In this document: piece by piece, positions 10,800 to 23,538 of the stretch
Layout: each line of letters opens with the position of its first letter
How positions within the stretch are numbered: position 1 is the first letter of the stretch
Source of the DNA: Ryuthela nishihirai
Lineage: Eukaryota; Arthropoda; Arachnida; Araneae; Heptathelidae
Reading direction: 5' to 3'
DNA length: 64,000 bases
Assembly (NCBI GenBank): GCA_038380435.1
Contig: JAWZYU010000034.1
Coordinates: 23,167,404-23,231,403, forward strand
Translations under genes and position numbers: made by a program
Notes under the pieces: generated by a model
The model's input: only the letters and a program-made list of their open reading frames with translations
Databases searched by the model: none
What the model was told of the DNA's origin: nothing

Positions 10800-11620
10800 A
10801 TTGCATTCTAGATTTGACATCTAGACTCCTGTTTCTCATCTTCATCCTAGAACAGGAAGCATTTAATGCACACTCAGAAGAATTTTCAATTTTTGCAACT
10901 ACTCAAGCCTTTCAAAATAGTTTCTAAATATATACTGACAAGCAGGTTGTTTTACATACTTGAAAAAGAGATATGTAAAAAGTTTGCCACAGTGAGATTG
11001 AAGGAACTTATTTTAATGGACATCATATTACACAGGAATAACATTGATATATGTAAATAGCAAGATATTTAAAAAATTCTCATTCTATAGGCATTTCTCT
11101 TAATATCAGTATTCATTAACCCTTTTGAGATAAAAGGCAAAATGTAACTGAAACTTTGTTTATTTTTTGACAAAGTAATTAGAATACCTAAAATAGTTCA
11201 GAGATTCAGAGGCTGTAGCTGGGATGACATGTAAACCCCTATTGCCAATGTACGGAAGAGCATCAAAATCAGAGGTATCAAGACAAGGCAAATAAAAATC
11301 AAAGCATTTTAATATATAATATTAAAGTAGCCATCATCATATCATGGTTGTGTCCATAACTGCAAAACCCTTATTATTGCTACAGTACCAAATGATAGTT
11401 CAATTTTCTGTAAATAAGAAAATTACATAAATGATAAAAAAAAGTTCCATGTAAATAGTATAAGCAGTTTATACCAATGTGGTTAAATGATTCTTTAAAA
11501 TTGTGTGGGAATATTTTTGCCAAATAATTTGGACAGGACACGTATTAAATTTTCAGTGTAGGACATTTTTGCACAGTAACTTCTGCAAACTGATACAGCT
11601 TTTTTTTTTTTCAATTTCAG
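10800..11620 (+). other. end of PTS intron 2
   Basis: AT-rich sequence without a recognised element. It ends in a strong polypyrimidine tract (11600-11610) and a TTTCAG acceptor. Confidence 0.7.
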
Positions 11621-11643
11621 TGGAGGTAACAGTCAAAGGAAAG
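11621..11643 (+). CDS. PTS: PTS exon 3, 23-bp micro-exon
   Basis: A 23-bp exon between TCAATTTCAG and GTATGT. With one base from exon 2 it reads VEVTVKGK, the beta-strand after the zinc-binding GHGHNYK. It ends in phase 0. The short size is normal for this gene in vertebrates as I recall it. The acceptor has a run of 12 T upstream, which probably helps definition of so small an exon. Confidence 0.95.
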
Positions 11644-11732
11644 GTATGTATCAAGAAAATATTTTTAGCATGCATTAAAATATCTTTCATACTTCAATAA
11701 TGTAAGTATAATTTTGACTTTTTTTATTTTAG

Positions 11733-11789
11733 ATTGATAACACAACTGGCATGGTTATGAACATTGCTGATCTCAAGACATATATGAAA
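11733..11789 (+). CDS. PTS: PTS exon 4
   Basis: A 57-bp exon, phase 0 to 0, after an intron of only 89 bp. It reads IDNTTGMVMNIADLKTYMK, matching the GMVMNL-ADLK segment of PTPS. The acceptor is TTTATTTTAG and the donor GTATGT. Confidence 0.95.
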
Positions 11790-12325
11790 GTATGTTAAGC
11801 ATATGCAAAACTTTTAAAATATTTCAGAGGAAATATACTGTAAATATGATGTGTGCATTATGTGTAACAAATTATGTTCAAGAAGTTTAACTGTAATTCA
11901 GCAGTTATGATGTGAAAGTTTTGTTTTTTCAGAAAAAAAAAAATCTTTTAACCAGGAAGGCCTAATTTCATGAATAGCCCTGGAAATTCAAATAAATGAA
12001 AAATGTAAATAGTAATATTTTATTAGTATCTTTCTAATTCAAAAAGTATTCTTCCCATTATCTCAACGTGGAAAAAAAAAGTGTTTTTTCTCTCCTGAGA
12101 ATGAGGAGGTAAGTATGGTTGCCAAGAACTGTGCCAGTCTTTGTGTCCCTCGATTACCACACTACAAAAATTCAAAATTTATAGCACAAATAACACTTTA
12201 CAATATTCATTTCAATTTTTACCATTTTTAAACTTTAGGACTTAATAATGGTGAAAATTAAAACTTTTGGAAAATTCAGAAAATAAAATTAGATTAGAAA
12301 GCACATTGTGTTTTACCTTTCCAGT
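11790..12325 (+). other. start of PTS intron 4
   Basis: AT-rich, no recognised element. The intron continues to 36485 and holds most of the transposons of this window. Confidence 0.7.
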
Positions 12326-12333
12326 ATCTAGCC

Positions 12334-13704
12334 CAGGCATGGCCAACATACGGCCCGCGGGCCGGATCCGGCCCGCGTAATGAATTTATGTGGCCCGCGA
12401 ACAATTTTTAAATATTAACATTTAACTTCTAGTAATTAATCGAATGAATTCTCGATACTTCTATATTTTTTAAAAAAGATTCCGTTATAAAGAATTAAAA
12501 CTTTTATACTCATCTGCACTCGATGTTCAAGCGACGTTGCCAGCAGGCGAGTAAAATATTTTTGCATAGTGCAAAAATATTTTAAAAATCGATCATGTTA
12601 CAAATGTAGTTGTGAAATTAGTGAATTTCCTACGATCAAAAGGATTATATCACAGGCAATTTATTGATCTCCTTGAAGAACTAAATACCAGTCATTTAGA
12701 TGTACTATATCACAATAAAATCCGTTGGTTAAGTTTGGGAAAAGTTTTAAGACGTGTGTGGGACCTTCAAGAGGAAATAAAAATATTTTTAATGCTTAAA
12801 GAAAATGAGGATTTTCCTGAATTAGATCCAAATTGGATTTGTGATTTAGCATTTTCTTTGGATATTCTCACACATTTGAACGAATTTAACACATGTTTAC
12901 AAGGAAAAAATTTATTTGCTCATGATTTAATACAGAAATTAAGAGCTTTTAAAATGAAGCTTAGCCTTTTTTCTACAATTCTGGCTGAATGTAAATTTGA
13001 TCATTTTCCAACGTTACAGACCATATCTTTAAATATTTTAAAAGAAAAGGTTAAAACATTTAATAAAAACATCCTTGCACTAATGACAGATTTCGAGCAG
13101 AGATTCGATTGCTTCAAAAAAATTGATAAAATTTTATCTATTATCCGAAATCCATTTTCTGTACAAGTTGATGACGTTCCTGTTGATATACAATTAGAAA
13201 TAATTAATTTACAATGTGATGAATTATTACATGAGAAATATTGAGAAGAGCAAGAAAATTTGTGTAATTTTTATAAGCAATTGAATAATGAAAAATATGG
13301 AAATTTAAAAAAACTTGCCAAGACGTATTTAGTAATCTTTAGCTCAACTTACATTTGTGAACAAACCTTTTCTTTAATGAATCTAAATAAAAGTACAACA
13401 AGATCAAGATTGAATGATTTACATTTGGAGGCTGTGTTAAGAATAGCTACTACAAGTATAGAACCAGATATTAAAAAAATAATAAGCGATGCAAACCGCC
13501 TCAACACGTTGCATTAGTTATTATGTTAATTTGTTGTATTGATTTACTTACAATTATTCATAAACAAATTTCATAATAAAATTTTGTTTAGTTAAAGAAA
13601 TAAGTGTTTTGCTTAACATTTTTCAATTTTAATATTTCTTCCGGCCCGTGAAAATATTTTTTTTTCCAATCCGGCCCGGGGGCAAAAACAGTTGGCCATG
13701 CCTG
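12334..13704 (+). mobile_element. hAT element with perfect 8-bp target duplication
   Basis: The ends are CAGGCATGGCCAAC and its exact reverse complement, followed inward by GGCCCG-rich stretches on both sides. ATCTAGCC flanks both ends (12326-12333 and 13705-13712). The element is 1371 bp and carries the 3' part of a transposase gene. The N-terminal half is missing, so it is an internal-deletion derivative that depends on a full element. Confidence 0.95.
12612..13517 (+). pseudogene. hAT transposase C-terminal part (GTF2IRD2/SCAND3-like)
   Basis: About 300 codons read in one frame with a single TGA (13242-13244). The start resembles KLVNFLRSKGLYHRQFIDLL and YHNKIRWLSLGKVLRRVWDL, the RNase H-like core region of hAT transposases related to domesticated GTF2IRD2 and SCAND3. 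The end has LAKTYLVIFSSTYICEQTFS and SRLNDLHLEAVLRIAT, the conserved hAT dimerisation domain with CE(Q/R)xFS. The BED zinc finger and first catalytic region are deleted. The lack of other breaks suggests a fairly recent insertion. It is expected to be inactive. Confidence 0.88.
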
Positions 13705-13829
13705 ATCTAGCCTGAAAAACGTTCCCATCCAGAGGCCAAGCATTTTCTCCCTATGCTTGGCCAAAAAAAAATTAACTTTAAGCTTTTTTGCCAAATAACT
13801 AATGAAAGGTATTATGGTATGTTATATAT

Positions 13830-14605
13830 GCCAAAGTAATCAGCATTTAATTCTGGATTTTCTGAAAATGAAATATTTAACAAAAAAGACAAGTTTTATT
13901 TTAATAGGACTTTTTTAAAGTCAGGTATAAAAAATGCATCTGGCAACACAAAAATTCATTTGAGAAAAACATAGACACAAAAGATTTTAATGCACATGAA
14001 TAGAAAGGCAATTTATTTCTGAATAATGAAAAAATAATTTTTTGAGTTCAAGTAAATATTTCTCTCGTTTTGTAATTTTTTTCTCAGTACCATTAATTTT
14101 TTTCTTAGTACCATTTGAGAAAATTCCAGGTTTTTAGCCAATTGTGCTGAGTCAGATAAATAAGTCAACTTTAGAATGTAAAAAAAAAATAACCATTCAA
14201 CAGAAATAGGTCAGGCTATATACCAAATTAAACAGAATTTAATTGCGAATTTTATGAAAATAAATAATATAAACAGATTTACAAGCATATTGATTTTAAT
14301 AAGCCTTTTTCAACGTAATATGGTGAAAAAAAATCACACTATACAATTAAGGCTTCATTTTGGAAAACCCGATGAATAAAAGTATTTAAATTATATATTA
14401 ATCAAAAGGGAATTTCCTCCCAAATAATATAATATTCAACCTGAAATATTATTTTTATTTCTTTTAATGATTCTTTTTAGTATTGTATACTTTAAACGTG
14501 ACTATTGTTATACAAAGTGACTTGGACTTCTCACATTCACAGGATTTTCTGAACTGCTTATGTAATACAAAAAACAAAACTTTCTTGACTGCTTTTTTTT
14601 TTACT
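13830..14605 (+). repeat. dispersed AT-rich repeat, copy 2
   Basis: Collinear with 2270-2995. Within this copy, 13820-13920 also resembles 14218-14320, so the unit seems to contain an internal tandem period of about 400 bases. Non-coding. Confidence 0.65.
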
Positions 14606-14723
14606 AAACATTATGAATTTTTTCTTTGGGTGTTGAAGTTTGGCGATCTTAGCTAAGTGCAGAAAGGTTTGTGCACCAAAGCAAAAAAAAAAGCATATCG
14701 TCTGTGTTGCATAGCCAAGGTAC

Positions 14724-14757
14724 TGTGTGTGTGTGTGTGTGTGTGGGGGGGGGGGGG
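14724..14757 (+). repeat. (GT)n followed by a G run
   Basis: Ten or so GT units followed by about 13 G. A second G run of about 17 lies at 14820-14836. The rest of 14606-15150 is unremarkable intron. Confidence 0.95.
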
Positions 14758-15150
14758 TGTCTTTACAATCATACAATATAAACATAAAAACTCGTAATTA
14801 AAAAAAAATTCATCTAGAAGGGGGGGGGGGGGGGGGAATTGCCCTTCCACATGACTGCTGATTTCCATAGCAAGGGAATGTATTTGCTGCTTTATCCAAG
14901 ATATTCATTTTCAGAAAACTGTATAAGTTTAATTTTTTTCACTAAGAAACAAGAAATAATAAAAGAAAAATTACACATAACCTATGGGATGTTAAAATAT
15001 CAGTAATAGCTTTTAAGCCAGCCTCTGATGTAGCATAACTCAGAAAGATCGCTAACTTAGGGAAATGAATTTGATCTGGTATTTTCTGAAAATAAATGGT
15101 CTTGGATATGGAAGCAAAGTTTTATTGGAAAAGTAATAAATAATAAAATA

Positions 15151-17821
15151 ATGCTCTTCTAGGATATGAGTGCATTAATGAAAGGTTTCTTACAGCAAAA
15201 TTTCAGACAAGCGTTAAAGCCCTCAATGTTATCTGCTGTTATGCCCCCACTGAGGATTCTGATGAGGATGAGAAGGATAGGTTTTACGGACAACTTCAGG
15301 ATATTTTGAATTCTGTCAAGAAAGGAGATATTACCCTTGTTCTTGGTGACTTCAATGCCAAAGTTGGTACCGACTCTGACCTTTGGGGAGGAGTAATAGG
15401 CCCTTTTGGTATTGGTAGCTGCAATGGCAATGGGCAACGTCTCCTACAGGTAAGTAAACTCAATGGTTTCAGAATAACTAACACATATTACAAACACCGC
15501 GACATACATAAATACACATGGGTTTTACCTGATGGGCTGCATAAGAATATGATTGATTATATATTAATTAACAGCAAATGGGCTAGTTCTGTTAGAAATA
15601 CCAGGGCATATAGGGGAGCTGAAATTGGATCTGACCATTACCTTGTTAAAAGTGTCTTGCAACTTAAACTTAAAAAAGTGTTGTGCTAGGGTTAAAAAAG
15701 TTGCTTTTAATACTGATGCTCTAAAAGATCCAGTATAGCCAAAACTTACCATGATAGGTTACTTAGTCATTATGACAGTCATGGTTTGCTTAATACTGAA
15801 GTTGAGAAAGAATGGGGCCATTTTAAACAGGCTTTTTTGGAAACTAACAGTACTCTTTTAGGAAAAAAGCAGCAGAGGAGGCATAATTATTTAAGTGATA
15901 AGGCAATTGAGCTTATTTCAGAAAGAAGGAACTGCAGGAATGTCCTTAATCAGTACTTTACTAGTCCTAATAGAAAAGATTACAGAGAGCTTAATAAACG
16001 TGTAAAGGATCAGTTAGCTACTGATAAAAATCTTTGGCTTGATAGCTTGGCTGACAAAACTGAGGAAGCAGTTAGGCAGCACAACAGCAGAGAGCTGTAC
16101 CAGATAGTTAATGTTTTATGTGGTAGAAAACGGACAGGCATACAGGGATTGAAGGATAAACAAGGTAAGGTTATAGAAGGGGAGAATTCTGTCATGGCTA
16201 GGTAGGCTGAGCATTTCAGTGATGTTCTAAACAATGTGGTTAGTTCTACTCCCATTGTTTGTAATGATGATAGATGCATTGGCAGCTTTAATGTTGGCCC
16301 TATAACACAATCTGAAGTTAGTTTGGCTATCTCTAAACTTAAACTTCATAAATCCCCAGGGGTAGATGAAATTACTACAGAAATGCTCAGAGCTGGGAAT
16401 GTTTTGGTTACCACTTGGATGACTGAAATTTTGAATAAGTTTTATGACAAAGGCATGGTTCCTAAAGATTTTACCAGAGCTATTATTATCCCTATTTTCA
16501 AAAAAGGTGATCGCAGTTCTTGTGATAACTATAGGGGTATCAGCTTACTCTCTGTTCCAGGTAAAGTTCTTTCCATGATTGTGCTTAATAGAATTAAGAA
16601 TCTGGTTGACAGGCAATTGCGTGATGAGCAATGTGGATTCAGAAGTGGTAGGGGATGTGTAGATATTTTCACTTAGGCAGATTCTTGAGAAATGTTTAGA
16701 GTTTCAGAAACCTTTGGTTGCTAGCTTTGTTGATTTCAAAAAGGCTTTCGACTCTGTTGATCATCATAATTGTGGTTGATTGTGAGATCATATAGTATAC
16801 CTGACAAGTTAGTTAACATAATGAAAGCTCTCTATAATAACACTGAGTCATGTGTGAGAGTTGGTAAGTCTTGTAGCAATTGGTTTAGCATTACGTCTGG
16901 TGTTCGACAAGGGTGCATTTTGTCTCCTTTTCTCTTTAGTTTGGTTATTGATTATGTTATGCGAAATTCACTTCGAGGAAAAGATTTTGGCCTGAAATGG
17001 GCTGGAGATACGAAAATTTCTGATTTAGATTATGCTGATGATTTAGCCCTTTTGGCAAATGATGTTGATGAGATGAACTCTTTCATTCGAGCTGTTGATG
17101 AGACTGGTAGTAGAGTAGGTTTGGTTATAAACAGAGAGAAAACTAAAGTGATGAAAATTGGTCAGGCAGGTTGTGATTCAGTTAATCTGAATGGTTGCAG
17201 TCTTGAGCAGGTGTCACAGTTTAATTACCTTGGGAGCTATGTAACTGATACTGGTGATGTGCGGCATGAGATTAACAGACGAATAGGTATTGCTGCCGGG
17301 ACTTTTCAGAATCTATGGAGATTGTGGAGAAATAGGCGTATACACCTAAAGACTAAAATTAGACTGTATAATAGTTTGGTTCTTTCTAGTGTTAGTTATG
17401 GTAGTGAAACTTGGACGCTGTGTAAACAAGATAACAGGAAACTAGATGCTTTTGATTCTAGATGCTTACGCAGTATCTTGGGTATTAGGTGGTTTAACTT
17501 TGTAACTAATGATGAGGTTAGGCAAAGGAGTCTGCAACCTCCTTTAAGCAGCATATTGTGCAGAGAGAGACTCTGCTGGTTTGGCCATGTTGCCCGTATG
17601 GATAATTATAGATTGGCGAATAGGGTTATGAACAGTGTGCCTAGAGGCTTCAGAAGGAGGGGGAGACCTAGGATGCGGTGGGCAGACAATGTCAAACGGG
17701 ACCTTGTTGGAATTGGTGTGCAGTGGCCGGATGCAGCAGATGTAGCTCAGGACAGATATGCTTGGAGAATTAAACTGCGTGGTCTGGTTGGACCTCCATA
17801 GCCCATGGCTGCTTGAGGAGG

Positions 17822-17850
<29 letters not shown>
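15151..17850 (+). mobile_element. RTE-like LINE copy 1, 5'-truncated
   Basis: It starts within the endonuclease region at ATGCTCTTCTAGGATATGAG and runs to a (GAT)n 3' tail at 17823-17850, the same tail as in the copies ending at 40370 and 54864. A 3' microsatellite tail instead of poly(A) is typical of RTE-like non-LTR elements. No clear target duplication was found. Confidence 0.93.
15161..17801 (+). pseudogene. LINE endonuclease-reverse transcriptase, broken
   Basis: Endonuclease motifs: NVICCYAPTED-type text near 15230, LVLGDFNAKVG (15340) and GSDHYLVKS (15630). RT motifs: GFRSGRGCVD (16630), FVDFKKAFDSVD (16730), GVRQGCILSPFLFSL (16900) and the intact catalytic YADD at 17030. The C-terminal segment includes CRERLCWFGHVARM. 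Breaks: a frameshift near 15680, a TAG at 16203-16205 where other copies have TGG, a 5-base loss near 16665, and a one-base loss near 16770. It is therefore inactive. Confidence 0.93.
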
Positions 17851-17852
<2 letters not shown>

Positions 17853-18437
17853 CATATAGTCTAATGCAATGTATACAGCAAAAAAATATCCACAGCAACA
17901 AGTTGTAGGCCAGCTCTCCAATGTAGCATAACTATGAAAAATCAACTTATCGATCAGCCAAAAGATCACTAATTTACGAAAATAATTCTACTGAAATGAA
18001 AATTAAGGTTTAAATATAAAAAAGTAAATACTAACTTTACAAAGATTGCTGCCAATATGCTGCCCCAAAACTAAACAATGAGAACCACTTATAGCACATG
18101 GAACGGAAATAGCATTTGCCAAACATCTGCTCCTTGTTTGCCTTAGTGAGCCATATGCAATTAAATGCAGCTGCACCCATAATTTATAAGAAGGTTGTTT
18201 TTACTTCCAGTTTTGATTTTAAGAGTGGGAAAGATGCATAGAATGCTGGGAAAATTTTTAAAAATAATTTTTAGAATACCGAAATAGATTTATGATGCAG
18301 AAAAGAGTATGAAATGGGAAACAAAATGGTGGTGTGTACTTTGTAATTACTTCCAAAATCTACCTTTTTTAAAAATGGCACTTTTTTGGTAATTTTTTTA
18401 GATTTTCGAAAATTTCAGGAAATATTTGTCGATGAAA
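17851..18437 (+). other. intron, weak similarity to 15000-15080
   Basis: GCCAGCTCTCCAATGTAGC at 17911 resembles GCCAGCCTCTGATGTAGC at 15018, hinting at a shared unknown repeat. Nothing else was recognised. Confidence 0.4.
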
Positions 18438-19828
18438 CATTGTCCAAAATTGAAAAAAGAACACCCAGAAGGAATTCCTTTAGGAACGTCATATTATAAT
18501 ATGTTAATAGTTAAGGGCAGCAGAAACTGTGATCCAAGATTGACAGTCATTGGATGAAATAATGACGTCACTGAGGACGACAACATGCAAATGTACGCAG
18601 TGTATATTTAAGGACTAGGGCGTGAAGAAAGAAGTTATTTGTCTTGTCTCATGTTGTTCAGCACTTTTTGAAGAAGCTACCATGCGAGGATGATGCAGTT
18701 CACAACATTTGTTCAGTTAGCGGAGTTTGAGCGAGGTTGTACAGTGGGTTTTCGGGAAGCAGGTTGGTTGTTTTGTTAAATTGCACACCACATTTGGAAT
18801 TGGCTTCAGAAGAGCATTCACACACCCACAGGTGTGGTTCCAGGCAACACAGAGTTACTGACATATGAGAGGATCAGCATATCAGGAGGGTGGCAGTGGC
18901 AGAATGGATGGGTACAGCATCACAAATTCAATCTTCTGTCGTACCAAGGGTGTCTACAAGAATGACACACAATCGTCTTTTGGAAGCAGGACTACGGGCA
19001 CGTATGCCACTAGCACGGTTACCACTGTTACCTCGTCATTGTCGAGCACATTTACAATGGTGTCAAGAACGAGTTCATTGGAGGGAAGAAGGGCAGTCTG
19101 CTGTCTTCGTTGATGAATGCAGATTCTGCTTAGGAGCATCTGATGGTTTTTTACATGTCTGAAGGCAACAAGGTGAGTGGCTTCTTCCATCATGCATCTG
19201 TCAGTGACACAGGGCCCACGCCAGGTATCATGGTGTGGGGAGCATTTAGCTATCACTCTTGTATGTGTGTGGTGTTTGTACAGGGCACACTGAATGGCAA
19301 TACATATGTCAGCATTATCATACAGTCGGTCGTCCTGCAATATTTGAGTGTAATCCCATATGCGATATTCCATCAGGATAATGCCCACTCACACTCTGCC
19401 CGGGCAACTCAACATGCTCTTCAGGCAGTGCACCAATTCTCTTGGCCAGCATGCTTTCCGGATTTGTCTCCAATCGAGCATGTCTGGGACTGGATCAGAC
19501 AAAGACTCTTTCACAGGTCATGGCAGGCAACGACCATCGCTAAATTACACGTCCAAGTTGAAAGGGCATGGAATGGTATCCCCTAGTGTGATATCCAGCA
19601 TTTGTACGACTGATTGCATGCCAGATTGGAAGCTTATATTGCTGCTTGAGGTTGTTCAACACCTTATTAAAATGTACCTTCTGTAAAATGTAATACCCAT
19701 TAAAAGGTAAAATAAACATTGAATCGCTTCAAACGTGTGATCACTGCCCTTTCTCATCAAGTTGTTTCTACTAAATAAATCTCATAGATTATGCTTCAAT
19801 TGTGTTCTTTTTTCAATTTCTGCCAGTG
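18438..19828 (+). mobile_element. Tc1-type transposon with broken transposase
   Basis: The right end reads (reverse complement) TACACTGGCAGAAATTGAAA with a TA at 19829. The left end is a diverged CATTGTCCAAAATTGAAAA. The plus-strand transposase starts near 18690 with a helix-turn-helix (FERGCTVGFREAGW), then VDECRFCLG (first Asp), GIMVWGAFSYHS, FHQDNAHSHSA (second Asp) and PDLSPIEHVWDWIRQRL (third acidic residue, Glu) up to 19586. Stops and frame changes between 18770 and 19140 inactivate it. The last 147 codons are open. Confidence 0.9.
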
Positions 19829-19836
19829 TAGTTTCT

Positions 19837-20037
19837 GCCGTCCCATGGCAGAGTGGTTAGCGCGCTTGGCTACTGATCTAAGGGACCTGGGTTCGAGCCC
19901 CAGGTAAGGCATATGTGTTGTTTTTCTGCTGAGGTCCTGCTATCCTCTCAGACCTTCTACTATGGCATATAAACTGACAGGCCCCTATCAGACCTCTGTG
20001 GCAAGCAGCTGCTTGAGGGGGTATTTATTTTATTTAT
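19837..20037 (+). mobile_element. SINE family A
   Basis: Complete copy starting GCCGTCCCATGGCAGAGTGG, eight bases after the end of the Tc1 element. It ends GGGGGTATTTATTTTATT. Confidence 0.92.
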
Positions 20038-20800
20038 TAGTTGAAATCAAACTTGTGACCTTAAATCAGAAGGTTGCTTCAGCAAATTGGCAATACTGTT
20101 TAGTGCTTCTAAGAAATGGCAATAAGATGGCTTTATTAAATTATTTATAGTATAGTTTAATAAAATATGCATCAAATTAAAAAAAATATTTTTCAAGCCA
20201 GAATTATATATTTTTATAAAAAAAAATATATATATATATACACTGCACGACATCGAAATTGCCCCACTTGGAGTGAGGGGATAAGGGTAAAATGTAGCAC
20301 ACACATAGCAATAGATATTGGCATACCATGATTTCATCTGCAGTCACAGCAGTTAGAAGATGAGATAATGCAGCACAATGTGACTGCCTCAGTAGGTGGT
20401 TGCACCACTGTGAATGGCAATATGGTATGGCATGGAGCCATACATTCAACGGATATGGTCCTGAAAAATTCTTGTACACCAAGCAGCATTGACTTGCTCC
20501 CATAATTCATCGAGATTCTTCGCTGGCTGGTGAGAGGATTGCACACATCGTCCAATGTGGTTCCACAAATTTTCAATTGGGGATGAAACTGGAGATCATA
20601 CTGGCCACGACAATACTTGAATATGTTGTAAACATTGTCTCAGGACCCTAACAGTGTGTACACGGGTGTTGTCATGCTGGAAAATGTGCTTCTGCATACC
20701 TCCTAGGAACGGTAACAAAACGGGCTGCAGAATCGCATTAACATATCGTGCAGCTGTCAGTGTACCTGTGATGTGGACAAGAAGTGACTTGCTGTCATAT

Positions 20801-20815
20801 CCAATAGCACCCCAT
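20801..20815. repeat. 15-bp target duplication of the LINE (left copy)
   Basis: CCAATAGCACCCCAT here and at 30368-30382, flanking 20816-30367 and lying inside the transposase gene. Confidence 0.88.
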
Positions 20816-20967
20816 CTAACATCCTCTTCTTCAGAAACTGGACCACTATGTAAAAGGGGCCTTGGCCCCTTTATCATCTGGTCCATGGGCAGAAGTGGGC
20901 TGTGGATGCAGTATGTATCAGTAAGTTGGGTCCAGCACTGTGAAGTGCCAGCAACCCTACATTTTGG

Positions 20968-21180
20968 ATTGGCTCCCATGTGCGGGAGAGCCATACCCTG
21001 TGTATGTTAAAGAACATGCTGGATGGTCTTGACGGGAGACTACCATCTGTCTCCCAATAGTTGTTCCAGTGGGTCCCCTCCCCCAACCTTCTCTGAGCCT
21101 TCGGGGTCCATGTGACCTGGCCATTTAATCCATAGTGTGCAAAAAAGGGCTGCTCAGAGGTAAAACAACCTAACCCAACA
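20968..21180 (+). mobile_element. SINE family B, 5'-truncated
   Basis: Starts within the body (GGCTCCCATGTGCGGGAGAG) and ends AACAACCTAACCCAACA. It is flanked by an 11-bp duplication CTACATTTTGG at 20957-20967 and 21181-21191. Confidence 0.93.
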
Positions 21181-22009
21181 CTACATTTTGGCAATTAGGC
21201 ATTTGACCGCAGGCTGCCTAGAAGTGGTAGTAGTAAATGTAACTTGATGCAGAATTTCAGTGCCTTGCCATAGGTAGGAGGGGAGGGGAGTAGGAGAGAG
21301 AGTATGAAATTTCTTAGTTCTTCAGATGATGTTATGTATATGAAGTGGAATTGTGTGGCCTGTATTGGTAGGGTAGAGGCAAAATTAGAAAGCCAAACTG
21401 AAGGTTAGTTACTGAAAACTGAAAATCGCCACCTCTCTTGAGGGGGGGGGGTGAAAGTGTGGGGGGCGGAGGAGGTAATAGGCTAGAAGTTGGGGGGGGG
21501 GAGGTCTATGGTAATTTCCCTTGGAGGAATGTAAGAGAAAATATTTTTTTTCTTCTCTGAACCTCCCCCCCCCCTGCCGGGTAGTGGTCAGAGGGGTAAG
21601 AAATTTGGTGGGGGGAAGGTGTAGGGGTAGGGTATGAGCCTAGAAAAAAGTTGAGTTGATAGATTAAAATTTGTTTGAAGGGGAGAGGAAAGAGTATCTA
21701 GGGGTTAGCATTAGTGTTAGAGATGCTTTGCCATGAAATCTTGCGTAGGTGTCATGGTTTGAAAAAAGGCTTAGCAGTGATGAAAGCTGGTGGCTTAAAA
21801 AACCCAATTTAGGTTTCTAAGGATAAGATATCTTATATAAATGTTGATTAATCCAAAAATAGTGTCATTAGAGGGGAGGGGGATGTGTGTGTGTGTGTGG
21901 GGGGGTAAGGTGTGTCATATTGGGTGAGAGGTAGAGTCAGTAGATTTGAAGCTCCCAGGTGTAGCATGAGGCCAGTTTTACAATAAATATGCAGGCTATG
22001 AGATATATA

Positions 22010-23538
22010 CACTGCTCACAAAAATTAGGGGATATTTCAAAATGAATATGAAGCGATAAAAAAAATAAGCATTTGAATTGTTTTTATTAAACAAGAACAT
22101 CAGAAAAGCAAATGACAAGTCAAAGAAAGTTGTTCGATTATGCAAATGAGATGCAAACTCAATTGTCGTGATTGAGTAGCAAGTGACATATTGGTGGGGG
22201 TGAACAGAAGCATGTCAAACTGGACGAGAGTGGCACACATTGACTGTTCAGTAGGGTGTATGGTCACCCAAGACTGCCAAAACACACTGACAGTGATGGC
22301 GCATGGACAGGATCAGAATGTCCAGCAGTTCTTGTGGGATCCTCTGCCACACTTGCTCCAGGGCAACTTTCAGCTCAAGAAGTGTTGTGGGAGGCATTGG
22401 ACGGTTTGCCAGACGTCTTCCCAGTGCATCCAAAGCATGTTCAATGGGATTCAGGTCTGGAGAACGTGAAGGCCAGTGCATGCATTCGATTCCTGCCTCC
22501 TGAAGCATGTTGTTGATGAGATGCGCACGGTGGGGCCTTGCATTATTGTCCATGAAAAGAGTTGTTTCCAACTGCTCCAGTAAAGAGTACCACTATAGGG
22601 TGCAGGACCTCATCTCAATATCTAACAGAAGTCAGCGATCCATTTCTGATGACGTGGAGGTCGGTACGACCACCAATGCTGATCCCAGCACACACCATGA
22701 TTCCACCACCACCGAAGGAGTCCCTTTCTTGCATGAAACGTGGATTCTCCCGTGTTCCTCGTTCACGCCAGATCAGGACACAATGATTGTCAGGCTGCAG
22801 ACTGAACCATGACTCATCAGAGAAGAGGACAGTTGACCACTCATCATGGGTCCAATGACGATGCTCATCAGCCCACCTTCTATGGGTTCTGCGTTGTTCA
22901 GCAGATAACGGAATGCATACCACTGGTCACCGGGCATGCAGTCCAACACGATGGAGCCGATTTCGTATGGTCTGGGTGCATATACGTTGTCTAGTGGTAG
23001 CAAGAAACTGTCCACGCAGCTCTGTTGCATTGCTGTGTCTGTTCCTTCTTGCCAATAAGGTCAAGTAGCAGTCATCTCTTGCTGTTGTGACAGATGGGCG
23101 ACCCAGCCCTCGTCATCTTCGTACTGTGCCAGTCTCTTGAAAGCGACTCCACAGTCTGCTAATCACACTTTGGGATTTTCCAAGTGCTGTTGCCACTGTC
23201 GTCTGTGTTTTACCAGCTTCAAGACGTCCTATGGCTCTCCAGGCTTCACATTCGGGAAAATCGTGTTGCAGGGGCATTGCAAGGGCTGGGAAATTGCAGG
23301 ATGTGCACTTTCAAGATCAGGGAATGTGCGATACTCCAGTACTTTCAGCCTTTTGTATAGTGCATTTTCACTAATGACATAAAAGTTGATTTTGCATCTC
23401 ATTTGCATAATCGAACACCTTTCTTTGACTTGTCGTTTGCTTTTCTGATGTTCTTCTTTAATAAAAAAAAATCAAATGCTTCTTTTTTTTATTGCTTCAT
23501 ATTCATTTCGAAATATCCCCTAATTTTTGTGAGCAGTA
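22010..23538 (-). mobile_element. Tc1-type transposon with broken transposase
   Basis: The terminal repeats start CACTGCTCACAAAAATTAGG, GGATATTTC, and are flanked by TA. The minus-strand transposase shows STVLFSDESWFSLQPD (first Asp), GGGGIMVCAGISIGGRT, LFMDNNARPHRAH (second Asp) and SPDLNPIEHALDALGRRL (Glu). Frames change at about 22610, and again towards the N-terminus near 22950-23390. At 1529 bp it has normal length. It is inserted in the 3' region of the I-type LINE; both flanks contain CAGGCTATGA. Confidence 0.92.

Noticed and set aside
17544..17969. Minus-strand 141-residue frame with a serine run
   Set aside because: The serine run is the (GAT)n tail of the LINE read in reverse; the remainder is antisense to the LINE ORF.
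20596..20994. The 132-residue minus-strand frame read as one transposase segment
   Set aside because: Only the part up to 20815 is Tc1; the rest belongs to the inserted LINE and a SINE, so the frame is a chance join across a junction.
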